Of a DNA stretch of 64,000 nucleotides, positions 19,301-28,439 are shown piece by piece; positions within the stretch are counted from its first letter, which is position 1; every line of letters begins with the position of its first letter. The DNA is from Duncaniella sp. (GTDB lineage: Bacteria; Bacteroidota; Bacteroidia; Bacteroidales; Muribaculaceae): contig JAIDUB010000109.1 of NCBI GenBank assembly GCA_029060405.1, positions 1 through 64,000 on the forward strand, given 5' to 3'. A program made the position numbers and the translations under genes. A model generated the notes under the pieces. That model had not been told where the DNA came from. It searched no databases and worked only from the letters and a program-made list of their open reading frames with translations.

Positions 19301-20968
19301 TTTGCAAGTGATGTGACTGGTTATGCGTCGGGCAACGCCCGTTTGTTCGGAACTTTTCACGATATAAATCTTTCCGGTGAATTGCTTGCCGAGGACTTCA
19401 GCCTGCTTATAAAGTTTACTAATACAGCTTATACGGTGGCACGGGATTCGGTTCACATTGTGCCGGGGCGGATAGGTTTCGACAATCTCGTTTTGCATGA
19501 CCGATATGGCAAGACTGCTCTGCTGTCGGGTGAACTCACCCATGATAATTTTCATGATGCGTCGTTTCGCTTTGATGTCACCGATGCGCACGATCTGCTA
19601 TGCTATGATATAAGCGAGCGCATGACCACCGATCCTTGGTTTGGCAGGGTATTCGGCACCGGTGGCGTGACTTTACGCGGTATCCCGGGTATGATAAATA
19701 TAGGAGTGAACATTGCTACCGCTCCGCACACATCATTCACGCTCAAACTCGATGACTCGGAGAGCGCTGAGGAATATGACTTCATAACTTTCCATGACCG
19801 CGACAAAGCGCGCAAGGATTCCATTGCGGCGCTTGACCCGCTTCCGCTCATAATACGCGATCTCCGTAACCGTCGCATTCAGGAAGAAGATGGCCCTCCT
19901 ACAGAGTATGTGCTTGACTTCAACCTTGATGTCACTCCCGCGGCTACGCTCAATATCATCATGGATCCATCGAGCGGCGATAAAATCAGCGCGGTAGGTG
20001 AGGGTCACATGCGCATGAACTATGCCTCGACGGGCGATTTCAGGATATTCGGTAACTACCGTATCAATCGTGGAAGCTACAATTTCACGCTTCAGGATAT
20101 CATCATAAAGGATTTCGCGCTTACCGACGGCAGCATGATAAAATTCAACGGTAATCCTGATGCCGCGCTTCTTGACCTCAAGGCGACATATACGGTCAAC
20201 GCCAATCTCACTGATCTTGACGAGTCGTTCAGTCAGGACAAGGAACTTAACCGCACGAATGTCCCGGTCAACGCCGTGCTGCTCGTTACAGGCGACATGC
20301 GCCAGCCCGACATCGCTTTTGACCTCGAATTTCCCACCCTTACGCGCGATGTCGACCGAAAGGTGCGCTCCATCGTTTCCACTGAGGAAATGATGAACCG
20401 ACAGATCATCTACCTGCTGGCTCTCAACCGCTTCTATACACCCGATTACATGAACGCGACACGCGGCAACGAACTTGTGTCGGTCGCATCGTCGACCATA
20501 TCATCCCAGCTGTCGTCGATGCTCGGCCAGCTTAGCGACAAGTGGAGCATCGCGCCTAATTTCCGCAGCGACCGCGGTGACTTTTCTGATGTGGAGGTGG
20601 ATGTGGCGCTGTCGTCACACCTGCTCAACAACCGCCTGCTTCTCAACGGCAATTTCGGCTATCGTGACAAGTCGCTCAACAACAACAGCTTTATCGGCGA
20701 CTTCGATATTCGCTATCTGCTCAACCGCACCGGTACCATCTCCCTTAAAGCATATAACAGGTACAACGACCAAAACTATTATCTCAAGAGTGCGCTCACC
20801 ACTCAGGGCATAGGCGTAGTGTTCAAGCGCGATTTCGACAACTGGAGGGAATTTCTCAAACCTTTCAGAAGAAAAGCCGCTGCTAAGGTTGAGGAGCCGC
20901 AGGAGGCCGGGCAAAAAGAAGAGCCGTCAGATACTTCCGACGACTCTGATTCAGCTGATAAAAATTGA
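16376..20968 (+). CDS. tamB: translocation/assembly module TamB (AsmA-like)
   Basis: 1530 aa, N-terminal TM, beta-rich body, C-terminal TamB (DUF490) region; GTG start. Confidence 0.9.
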   Translation: MKLLYKFLRFIFVSLLLVVPVAAVMLYVVLSIPGVQRGIRNIAQRELTELLGSRVEIGKVQIAPFNRLTVSDAVVLDSAGVEALTVGHLGAGISLTDLILHGRVVVSYTELVDFHLTLYRDSASSPLNIEPIIRRLKGKDGGKKRNFELAVNTVVIRRGSMDYDVKSAPDGDASRFDRNHISLRGFRADVTIPEISNESVEVEVKRFAVEEKSGAAISNMRFNFRTDHSGTSITDFRLDSGSSRLLLSTVSSNIPLLDIKNFDVQAADVEVATLPGTVIRPSDFASFLPQLAGLNRDIELALEVDGRIDDLRIKRLSVDARDGALSLNTSGSVYDITSGACGMHVELDRINLAAAPDFTTAVIGAFTDLSEGNRLMLERAGTVDMLGRLSLTPRPLSAGFDGSVSCEAGVVDIVADYAESEGSNVKTVDGTISTRDLSPDVLLASRSLFLTHVSGTVEGNVAVAGLDTEGNVEAAFSNIGINGHEISGLKVEARMAAARISANVVSTDVDFATRMSADCDLSGELPAVKLVGQFDNIDLSAFIPGGLLASTTCGLTLVADLSGNSPDNLEGVVKLSDIYMADAGRGRRVHLDLLAASLERADSMASLNVNGDFIQGNVTGELSLSAVAPAVKNIFSSLYPALAPAIPESMNTESQGALGFGFTLNPDSALYRYFKIPVELIDAAHIWGALDNTGRKINFNLEAPYLWQKGKLIEKTSVTAVLDADDGRSSLKASAIMPSKYGPMTLSVNSEGGINSLLTGINWHIDAQSTYDGTLRVSTSVYRDSIHNEHQLCSQIDVLDSRIVFNDTVWHVDPSRISLTPGRIEVDNFHIGRLGQELSVNGIVTPDSTDVLTVKLRNIDLGYVFETLGINHVTFGGIATGDFYASQLFKDSRRMFTPMLSVKDFSYNGSRLGDAMIRSRWVPETQGISIYADITGEDGRHSTVDGEIRPVASELDFAIDASRLPVGFLTPFMDAFASDVTGYASGNARLFGTFHDINLSGELLAEDFSLLIKFTNTAYTVARDSVHIVPGRIGFDNLVLHDRYGKTALLSGELTHDNFHDASFRFDVTDAHDLLCYDISERMTTDPWFGRVFGTGGVTLRGIPGMINIGVNIATAPHTSFTLKLDDSESAEEYDFITFHDRDKARKDSIAALDPLPLIIRDLRNRRIQEEDGPPTEYVLDFNLDVTPAATLNIIMDPSSGDKISAVGEGHMRMNYASTGDFRIFGNYRINRGSYNFTLQDIIIKDFALTDGSMIKFNGNPDAALLDLKATYTVNANLTDLDESFSQDKELNRTNVPVNAVLLVTGDMRQPDIAFDLEFPTLTRDVDRKVRSIVSTEEMMNRQIIYLLALNRFYTPDYMNATRGNELVSVASSTISSQLSSMLGQLSDKWSIAPNFRSDRGDFSDVEVDVALSSHLLNNRLLLNGNFGYRDKSLNNNSFIGDFDIRYLLNRTGTISLKAYNRYNDQNYYLKSALTTQGIGVVFKRDFDNWREFLKPFRRKAAAKVEEPQEAGQKEEPSDTSDDSDSADKN

Positions 20969-20971
20969 TTT

Positions 20972-21865
20972 CTATTTCTTTTTGGGGAGTTCCTCGGCGA
21001 ATTTATTGGGAAAATCGATGTGGACTCTGGGATGGGTCATGGCGTATATCACGAGTGCCACACCTATGAGGATAAACGGAACGCTGAGCCACTGACCCAT
21101 GTTGAGAGTCATTGTGGACTCAAACGCCACCTGATCATTCTTGATGAATTCTATGAGGAAGCGGGGAAGGAATATGCCTATGAAGAAAACTCCGAAAATA
21201 AGGCCGGGACGGCATTCGGCATTCTTTTTCCAATACATCCACATCAGCAATGCAAACAGGGCAAAATAGCATGCAGCCTCATAAAGTTGCGTGGGATGAC
21301 ATGCAAGACCTTCATATAAGGCATGCCACTCGCGGGAGCGAACAAACATGAAGCCCCACGGAAGATCAGTGGCATGGCCGAAGATTTCGGAATTCATCAG
21401 GTTGCCCAGACGGATCAGACCACCTACCAGAGCGATAGGAATTACAAGACGGTCAAATGTCCACAGAGGATTGCGCTTGGCGGTGAACCATGAGAAGCAG
21501 AATACGCCTATCATTACTCCGATAGTGCCTCCATGACTCGCAAGGCCGCCCTGCCAGACGTAAAGTATCGATATGGGATCGGTCTTGTAGTAATCCCACT
21601 CGTAGAAGAATACGTGGCCGAGACGTGCTCCGATTATTGTACCGAGCACTGTCCATATGAGCAGAATACTCAGCCAGCTTTCAGGCGCACCCTCGTGCTT
21701 GAATATCCGGGCCTCGATCTCGTAGCCGATTATGAAGCCGATCATGAACGCGAGGCTGTACCACCGCACCTGAATGAAGCCGTCGTAAAGATAGGGACTT
21801 ACGTCCCAAGTGATATATTGAAGGATGGAATTTATCATAGTTACAAGGAAAGTGTCAGTTGACAC
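20972..21865 (-). CDS. lgt: prolipoprotein diacylglyceryl transferase
   Basis: RWYSLAFMIGF, GGLASHGGTIGV, GRLGNLMNSEIFGHATDLPWG motifs. Confidence 0.96.
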   Translation of the reverse strand: MSTDTFLVTMINSILQYITWDVSPYLYDGFIQVRWYSLAFMIGFIIGYEIEARIFKHEGAPESWLSILLIWTVLGTIIGARLGHVFFYEWDYYKTDPISILYVWQGGLASHGGTIGVMIGVFCFSWFTAKRNPLWTFDRLVIPIALVGGLIRLGNLMNSEIFGHATDLPWGFMFVRSREWHALYEGLACHPTQLYEAACYFALFALLMWMYWKKNAECRPGLIFGVFFIGIFLPRFLIEFIKNDQVAFESTMTLNMGQWLSVPFILIGVALVIYAMTHPRVHIDFPNKFAEELPKKK

Positions 21866-22286
21866 GGCATTGGTTCATTTCATCATAAGCAAGCCATTCG
21901 GGATCATTCTCAGCTGAAATTCTCAGCGGGAGAAGAGGCATATCGGCAAGCGATTCATTGAGTTTGCGGCCGAATATGTGAGTGCTCAAGGTATAAAATA
22001 CCCACGTACGCTCGTTATCGCCTGTAAACACTCCGGTGAGCACCGCCACCGGATCTTTTCTGAATGCTTCCTGTAGTGCGTCCTGTACCTGCTCCATCTG
22101 TCGCGACAGTGCATCGTCGGGCATTCCGGAAGCATCTCCCTGATAGGGCCATGCTACTTCTATGCGTATGTTGAATCGCGGATTCGACCTGAATTTTTCC
22201 ACATCGGTGCGGCCTGATACCATCACGAGGTTGCCGTTGTCGGCTTCAGCGGGCGCCGTCCACCAGTTGCTGTCCTGCTCAGTCAT
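21855..22286 (-). CDS. DUF695 domain protein
   Basis: NWWTAPAEADNG...RIEVAWPY...LTGVFTGDNERTWVFYT pattern. Confidence 0.7.
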   Translation of the reverse strand: MTEQDSNWWTAPAEADNGNLVMVSGRTDVEKFRSNPRFNIRIEVAWPYQGDASGMPDDALSRQMEQVQDALQEAFRKDPVAVLTGVFTGDNERTWVFYTLSTHIFGRKLNESLADMPLLPLRISAENDPEWLAYDEMNQCRVN

Positions 22287-22296
22287 GAATACGGAT

Positions 22297-22902
22297 TTAA
22301 TCGACTATTTGATAAGACGTGACTTCAAGATAAAAGAAAGTGAGATAATCCTTTCCCTCCTCGGCCGTGCGCTGCTCGATGCGGCTGCGGTAGTCGCGCG
22401 TGGATTCATCGAAGAATATCACGCCTTCCTGACCGCGGTATTTGCGCTCATATTCACACCGGCGGTGTGAGTCGAGCATCTGTGAGTCATCGTCGATATT
22501 ATAGTCGCGGAGTATCTGCATGTGCATGCGGTATTGCTCGTCGAGATTATGTACTCCCTCGATATTGAGGTGCTGATCGCGGAACATGCCGCGGAAAATC
22601 ACGGTTTTCTTCGAGAGGCTGTCGGGGAAATATCCGCCTATGGCCGGGGTTGCCACGCATCTTATAAGAGCAGAGTCGGAGCCCATGATATAGGCCGTGT
22701 ATGATGAATAGTCACATATGTGTGCGCAATGTCCCTTGATTTCAATGATCGAATCAACAAGCTTGGGAGCTTCGGCTAAAGCTTTATTTACTGAAATGCA
22801 ATCAGTTACTACGATATTGTTGGCCGGTTTCTTATCGCCTGTCGAGCATGAGGCGACTGCCAGTGTGACAGCTGTGGCAAGAAGGAGCAGGATTTTTCTC
22901 AT
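22297..22902 (-). CDS. lipoprotein of unknown function
   Basis: Lipobox TLAVASCSTG; good gene spacing. Confidence 0.75.
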   Translation of the reverse strand: MRKILLLLATAVTLAVASCSTGDKKPANNIVVTDCISVNKALAEAPKLVDSIIEIKGHCAHICDYSSYTAYIMGSDSALIRCVATPAIGGYFPDSLSKKTVIFRGMFRDQHLNIEGVHNLDEQYRMHMQILRDYNIDDDSQMLDSHRRCEYERKYRGQEGVIFFDESTRDYRSRIEQRTAEEGKDYLTFFYLEVTSYQIVD

Positions 22903-22922
22903 TGTTAAGTGTATTTATACCG

Positions 22923-22930
22923 CAAAGTTA
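22923..22930 (-). promoter_or_regulatory. -7 element TAACTTTG
   Basis: TAnnTTTG match about 20 bp before the ATG at 22902. Confidence 0.45.
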
Positions 22931-22986
22931 ATAAAATTACCGGCAGAATTTATTTCAGTTTCTTTTTTGCCACTGCAATGTAACTG

Positions 22987-24240
22987 CTATTCATATCTTA
23001 TGGCTCGGGCGGGTGATATTGATGAAATTATTCGGGAGGGGAGAATCAGTACAAGCGTGGATATGACTACAACTCCGGCGTTGACTGCCAATATCCACCA
23101 CGCCGATAAATCCACGGGCACTGAATCGAGATAATATGCCTCGGGATCAAGCGGCACAAACTCGAGGTATTTCTGCAGGAAAAGAAAGAGCAGCGCAACG
23201 CCGTTGCCTATTATCAGTCCTGTGGCTACGAGCCTGAGTGTCACGAGGATGAATATGCTGCGTATCATGGCGTCGGTGGCGCCCATTGCTTTCAGTATGC
23301 CTATCATATTGACTCGCTCAAGCACGATGATAAACAGGCTCGATACAAGGGTCAGCGCCGACACAAGCATCATGATAATCAGTATTACCACCACGTTCGT
23401 ATCGAGGAGTGCGAGCCAGTTGAAGTATTGCGCGGCCGAAGTGTGGATGTTGCTCACGGTAAGGAAGTCGGCTATACGTCCGGCGTAGTTGGCGCTCACC
23501 AGTCTTGCCGACAGCTCACGCTGCATGAGGTCAATCGCCTCGTCATCTTTACCTGTATATATTTCTATAGATGAAGCGTACAGGGAATCGGCATGCACTA
23601 TGCGCCTTACCATCGAGATATTTCCGAATACAAGGGCTTTGTCAAAATCGGTAAAATGTGTGTCGAAAACGGCTGCGACTTTCAGCTTGCGGGCGCGCGG
23701 AATCCTTGAGTCAGTGATGAAGGCATTGACACTCTCGCCCGCATTTATTCCGAGGCGTGAAGCGAGAGTGCGCGACATGGCTATGTGATATAAGGTGGAA
23801 TCAGCTGAAAAATCGGGAAATTCACCTGCCACGATGTGCGATTTTATAATAGGCAGCGGATTTTCGGGGGCGATTCCCTTGATCATCACACCTGAAAACT
23901 GGCTGTCGGTCTTGAGTATGGCAGGGACGGAAGCCACCTGATATATTTCGGCATCCTTTCCTGTTGCCTGCCTTATTTCTTCTACAAGAGTTTTCGTGAC
24001 TTCTATACCCCGCGAGGAGTTGTCGTCAGATGCATGGAGAGCCGTGACGGTGAGGGGTGCCTGAAAGGCGAGCACGCGCGATCTTATCTGCTGCTTGAAT
24101 CCGAGCATTACCGAAATGGATACGAGCATTACAGTCAGGGCCAGTGCTACACCTGCTATGGCTATGACAACGCCTGTCGACAGGCGTCGCGAATCAGGAT
24201 GCAGACTAATGCGGCGGGCTAAGAAAAGCGACGTTTTCAT
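22987..24240 (-). CDS. LolC/LolE-type ABC transporter permease (FtsX family)
   Basis: LARRISLHP...GVVIAIAGVALALTVMLVS N-terminus; FtsX core GILKAMGATDAMIRSIFI. Confidence 0.9.
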   Translation of the reverse strand: MKTSLFLARRISLHPDSRRLSTGVVIAIAGVALALTVMLVSISVMLGFKQQIRSRVLAFQAPLTVTALHASDDNSSRGIEVTKTLVEEIRQATGKDAEIYQVASVPAILKTDSQFSGVMIKGIAPENPLPIIKSHIVAGEFPDFSADSTLYHIAMSRTLASRLGINAGESVNAFITDSRIPRARKLKVAAVFDTHFTDFDKALVFGNISMVRRIVHADSLYASSIEIYTGKDDEAIDLMQRELSARLVSANYAGRIADFLTVSNIHTSAAQYFNWLALLDTNVVVILIIMMLVSALTLVSSLFIIVLERVNMIGILKAMGATDAMIRSIFILVTLRLVATGLIIGNGVALLFLFLQKYLEFVPLDPEAYYLDSVPVDLSAWWILAVNAGVVVISTLVLILPSRIISSISPARAIRYE

Positions 24241-24244
24241 GCCG

Positions 24245-24275
24245 CAAAGGTAAGAAATATCGAGCTAAAAGCCAA
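24245..24275 (-). promoter_or_regulatory. Complete -33/-7 promoter (TTG-N20-TACCTTTG)
   Basis: -7 TACCTTTG (24245-24252) and -33 TTG (24273-24275) with 20 nt spacing; only 4 nt to the ATG. Confidence 0.6.
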
Positions 24276-24277
24276 GA

Positions 24278-24499
24278 TTATTGTTCCCTCAGGCGACGGC
24301 GACGGGTGCGCTCCTCGCGAAGCACCTCGCGTTTCTTGAGATATACGTGCACCAGAAATATTATGGCAAGTGTCACGCCTATTACACCGAAGTAATAGAG
24401 ATAGTTGCCGTGCTCAAATTCGGGATAGCCTATATAACTCATTATGGTGAGGTATATGAGCAGGAGTATGGGGATAAGTGTTGAGAGTTTGATTTTCAT
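24278..24499 (-). CDS. small two-TM membrane protein
   Basis: MKIKLSTLIPILLLIYLTIMSYIGY...; basic C-terminus. Confidence 0.7.
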   Translation of the reverse strand: MKIKLSTLIPILLLIYLTIMSYIGYPEFEHGNYLYYFGVIGVTLAIIFLVHVYLKKREVLREERTRRRRLREQ

Positions 24500-24581
24500 G
24501 GCTCGTAAAAAATTTACGGAGAAGATATATGTAAAAACTACAGGATTTAAGGCGTAATAGAAAATGTTGCGGGCCGGTGGC

Positions 24582-25217
24582 TCAGGTCGTCTCGGCAGGG
24601 TAGACCTTGTAAGGAGATTCGGCGGGATTGAAATGTCCGTCGCGCAGATAATGGTAGATGCGCAGGCATGCCCATGCATCGATTGATGCATATATCTGCT
24701 GGCTCTCGCTGAGTGTCGGAGCCTCCCAGTTGCTCAGCCGCTTGCTTTTGGAAATGCGTCCGCTGAACAGTATGCCGTAGACTTTCTGAAGGCTCGAATC
24801 AGATATGTCGTATTTCTTTACCATATCCTGCAGGTCGATGAATCCTCCCGGTTCAAATGGCGACAATTTGTGCAGAACGTGGAAGTCGTCTTTCAGCGAA
24901 AGTCCTACTTTGGTAGTTGTCTCGCATTCGAGAAAACGGCGCATTTCATCAAAAAATCCGAGTTTGTTAAGTCGGAACAGAAATGAGTGGTCGGCCGTGG
25001 AAATCTGGATAAGTGATACGGTGTTGCACTGTCCCTTGCGGAAATTCGGCTTGGTTTCAGTATCAAATCCCACTATCGACTGAGTGCTGAGGAAGCGTAG
25101 TGCCGATAGAGCGTCGGGCATCGTCTCGAGTACAGTAATGGCACCGGGAAACTCGACGAGCGGCAGCCCGGCAAGTTGTTCCTTGGATATTGCTATACTG
25201 TATTTCTCACTACTCAT
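24582..25217 (-). CDS. 3'-5' exonuclease (DEDD family, RNase D-like)
   Basis: FDTETKPNF, LKDDFHVL and YASIDAWACLRIY motifs; MSSEKYS start fits a -7 element at 25239-25246. Confidence 0.88.
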   Translation of the reverse strand: MSSEKYSIAISKEQLAGLPLVEFPGAITVLETMPDALSALRFLSTQSIVGFDTETKPNFRKGQCNTVSLIQISTADHSFLFRLNKLGFFDEMRRFLECETTTKVGLSLKDDFHVLHKLSPFEPGGFIDLQDMVKKYDISDSSLQKVYGILFSGRISKSKRLSNWEAPTLSESQQIYASIDAWACLRIYHYLRDGHFNPAESPYKVYPAETT

Positions 25218-25238
25218 ATGCCGTAAGGATTTATACCG

Positions 25239-25246
25239 CAAAATTA
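25239..25246 (-). promoter_or_regulatory. -7 element TAATTTTG
   Basis: TAnnTTTG match upstream of MSSEKYS. Confidence 0.4.
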
Positions 25247-25306
25247 ATGGATTTAGACATAATGAGTGGTTGAAATCAGTGAAAAAAGAATAGTGTTAAG
25301 TAAAAT

Positions 25307-25942
25307 TTAACATTTAGGAACTTTGAAAAATTTTGTCTCGGGGAAGTTCCGCTCAAGGTAGCGGCTGATAAACGAGCTTGTATCCTCGGCTATCACGGCA
25401 TCGTTATCGAAATATGTGTTATAGGCCACTGCCGCTACAGGAATTTTTCGTGCGGCGAGGGCTTCGAGCGAGAGGATAGTATGGTTGATAGACCCGAGTA
25501 CGCCGTTGGTTACGAGTATGGCGGGCAAGTTGCGTGAGCTGATATAATCGATGGTGAGGAACGTATCCGTCACGGGTACCATCAGTCCGCCCGCACCTTC
25601 TACAAGCACTATTTCGTAGCGTGATGCCAGCAGGGCGGTAGCGTTGTCGATTATGCCGAGATCTATTTCCTTCCCGTCAAGCCGGGCGGCAAGCTGAGCC
25701 GAGGCCGGGTAAGAGAATATTACGGGGGCGGTGGTATGGTCGATGTCCTCGGGAAACATTCCGGTACCCATAATGGCGCGGTGACGCTCTATGTCCTCGG
25801 AGTAATTTTCGTTTCCTGTCTGAATGAACTTCTGCGTTATCACCGATTTCCCTTCTTCCATAATACGGCGCGCGATGTAGCCGGTCACAAAACTTTTCCC
25901 GGCATCGGTATCAATACCGGTGATAAAATATACGTTGTTCAT
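25307..25942 (-). CDS. bioD: dethiobiotin synthase
   Basis: FITGIDTDAGKSFVTG P-loop, LVEGAGGLMVPV. Confidence 0.95.
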   Translation of the reverse strand: MNNVYFITGIDTDAGKSFVTGYIARRIMEEGKSVITQKFIQTGNENYSEDIERHRAIMGTGMFPEDIDHTTAPVIFSYPASAQLAARLDGKEIDLGIIDNATALLASRYEIVLVEGAGGLMVPVTDTFLTIDYISSRNLPAILVTNGVLGSINHTILSLEALAARKIPVAAVAYNTYFDNDAVIAEDTSSFISRYLERNFPETKFFKVPKC

Positions 25943-27303
25943 ATTTTCTTGATGATAAAGTATATAGGGTCGTAAGTCAGTTCTACTTTTCCGGCGGCGT
26001 TGCGTGGATAGTCGCGCATGAGCGAGCGCGTGGAGGCTGCCGACACCGTCCGCGACAGGGCATTGACTCCTGTGGAGCGGATATGACGGAGCATCTCGGC
26101 CGTGTCATTGAATGTCATGACTATTTTTCCATCGCTCATAGCCTCGACTTTGAGCGACGGGGGAAGCATGGCTGCAATATCTTCTTTTGAGGGATAACCG
26201 CTTTCAGTGCCGAGGACGGCGTGAAGTTCACGGAAGTTATCGGGACCGTAGGTCGACATCACCAGCAGTCCGCCGGGTCGCAATATTCCGGAGACATTGC
26301 GGAAGAATGCCGGTAAGGAATTGAACCACTGCACGGTCGAGCTCGTGAAAATAATATCGGCCGAGCAGCCCGGCGTGTGAAACAGTCTCGCCTCGGCATC
26401 ACATTCCACTTTCACGGCACTTTCAGGCAGGGAGGGTGAAATTACCATGTCCCACAGTTCCAGACTCGCCGGTGTGATCCGTTCGAGATACGAGCGCGTA
26501 GAGAATCCCGTGCCGCATCCTATCTCAATCACATCAGGGTGCATGTCAGCCGCCGGATTCCACATTTCCACCAAGCGGCGCACGACTTCGTGCTGCACCT
26601 GCGCGTTGTTGTCGTAGCTCTCCATCGCCTTGCCAAACCGCTCGGCAACCAATGCCTTGTCAGTCACCACATCACTTATTATCAAGCTGAAATCGGGAAG
26701 ATGAGAGGTCGGAACCTCGATGATGCGTGACGCTTCGTCGTGCCACGCGGCAAGCTGGTTGTCAGGAGGAATTATCAGGTCGTTGCGGCCTGCGTATGCC
26801 GTATCCCAGTCGATGACCGCCGGCTTGCGTGAAGCGATAATCGCCAGCTCCTCACGCAGTTCCTCGATATCCCGTTGGGGCTTACAGTTCATGAATGAGC
26901 GGTAGGATGCGCCTGACCCTGCGACACGTCTGTAAAACCTCGGCAGCGAATCGGCTGAAAGATTCTCAAGTGTCGCGGTAAAGATTTCCTCGGGAATACC
27001 TCGGGTATTGTCGACCGGATGCTGGGTGCCGTTGACCGCGATACGCGAAGTGACGGGAAGCGAAGGATTTCCGGCGATGAACAGGGCAGCAGCCGGCACG
27101 CCAAACGACCATGCCACGATCACGATTTCTTCATATCCATCGGTCAATTCAGCTTCAAGGTCCACGGTGCGGTAGTCCCACACGACCATTACGTCATATC
27201 CGTCGGCGCAAAGTGCTTCAAACGGGCGATAATCCATAGCCCAGCCGAGAAACACTATGATGAGGCGCGGATTGTTAAGGCGCGATGTGAAATGGTGTTT
27301 CAT
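25939..27303 (-). CDS. BioG-BioC fusion: pimeloyl-ACP methyl ester esterase + malonyl-ACP O-methyltransferase
   Basis: N-terminal DUF452/BioG (LIIVFLGWAMDY, VAWSFGV); C-terminal SAM methyltransferase (DVIEIGCGTGFSTR). Confidence 0.92.
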   Translation of the reverse strand: MKHHFTSRLNNPRLIIVFLGWAMDYRPFEALCADGYDVMVVWDYRTVDLEAELTDGYEEIVIVAWSFGVPAAALFIAGNPSLPVTSRIAVNGTQHPVDNTRGIPEEIFTATLENLSADSLPRFYRRVAGSGASYRSFMNCKPQRDIEELREELAIIASRKPAVIDWDTAYAGRNDLIIPPDNQLAAWHDEASRIIEVPTSHLPDFSLIISDVVTDKALVAERFGKAMESYDNNAQVQHEVVRRLVEMWNPAADMHPDVIEIGCGTGFSTRSYLERITPASLELWDMVISPSLPESAVKVECDAEARLFHTPGCSADIIFTSSTVQWFNSLPAFFRNVSGILRPGGLLVMSTYGPDNFRELHAVLGTESGYPSKEDIAAMLPPSLKVEAMSDGKIVMTFNDTAEMLRHIRSTGVNALSRTVSAASTRSLMRDYPRNAAGKVELTYDPIYFIIKKI

Positions 27304-28439
27304 AACACGTAGGAAAGAGCTTTGATGAAATCTTTCACATTGTCGACCGAAAGGGCAGCCGAGAGGCTTACCCGCAGTCTGTCAGTCCCCGGTGGCACGG
27401 TGGGAACACGTATGGGGAGTACCTTGAAGCCCTGAGCGAGCATTCGCGACGATAATTCCACCGCTTTTACAGGTGAACCTACTATTACAGGGGCTATGTG
27501 GCCGGGCGACAGTGAAGTATCGGGAATGACGGAATTGATTCCGTCGGCAAGAATAGTACCGAGTTGATTGAGATGGCGTCGCCTGTCATCCATGTCCACG
27601 ATTTTGTTTACAATGAAAAGCGTCCACGCTGCTGTGACCGGAGGGAGCGCGGTGGAGAATATGAAACTGCGTGCGCGGTTAAGAATGAATTGTTTTAATT
27701 CGGGTGACACGGCGCAGAACGCACCCATCGATGCACAGGCTTTTCCGAATGTTCCCACGATGATGTCGACTTCAAGGTCAGCGTCAACATCGGCTGCCAA
27801 GCCGAGTCCGCGACGGCCTTCCACGCCGAACGCATGAGCTTCGTCGATATAGAGGATGATGTGAGGATAGCGGCGTTTCAGCTCTATCAGCTCCTTTATG
27901 TCGGCGCGGTCGCCGTCCATGCTGTAGACACTTTCCACCGCCACCAGTATGTGTCGGTAATCGGCTGCATTCTTCTTGATTATTTCTTCAAGTCGCCCGA
28001 AATCATTGTGAGGAAAGCGGGTGAAACGGCATTTCGACAATACGATTCCGTCGATAATGCTCGCATGCACGAGTTTGTCGGCCACTATAAAAGTATCGGT
28101 AGCCGACGCAATGGCCGGAACCAGACCCGTGTTGGCGTGATATCCGCTGTTGAATAACAATATATCTCGGTCATACAGCTCCGAGAGGCGACTTTCAAGC
28201 GCTGAATAGTATTTTTGTGATGAAGCGAGAAGCCGCGAAGCGGTCGATGACATGGGTATGTCTCTCACCTCCGTGGAATCGTAGAACTCCTCGCGCAGCG
28301 ATCTGTCAGTCCCGAGTCCGAGATAATCATTTGTTGACAGGTCGATGATGGCATCCTCCGATGTAGTATCGGCAGGAATATGACGCAGATTGCCCTGAGA
28401 GGCGAGTGTTTCTATCTGTTGAGAAAAAAAGTCGGTCAT
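27300..28439 (-). CDS. bioF: 8-amino-7-oxononanoate synthase
   Basis: [37 protein letters not shown]. Confidence 0.92.
   Translation of the reverse strand: MTDFFSQQIETLASQGNLRHIPADTTSEDAIIDLSTNDYLGLGTDRSLREEFYDSTEVRDIPMSSTASRLLASSQKYYSALESRLSELYDRDILLFNSGYHANTGLVPAIASATDTFIVADKLVHASIIDGIVLSKCRFTRFPHNDFGRLEEIIKKNAADYRHILVAVESVYSMDGDRADIKELIELKRRYPHIILYIDEAHAFGVEGRRGLGLAADVDADLEVDIIVGTFGKACASMGAFCAVSPELKQFILNRARSFIFSTALPPVTAAWTLFIVNKIVDMDDRRRHLNQLGTILADGINSVIPDTSLSPGHIAPVIVGSPVKAVELSSRMLAQGFKVLPIRVPTVPPGTDRLRVSLSAALSVDNVKDFIKALSYVL

Noticed and set aside
18281-19591. 436-aa ORF on the - strand inside tamB
   Set aside because: Antisense shadow of a strongly supported TamB coding frame in a GC-biased codon set; no recognisable family
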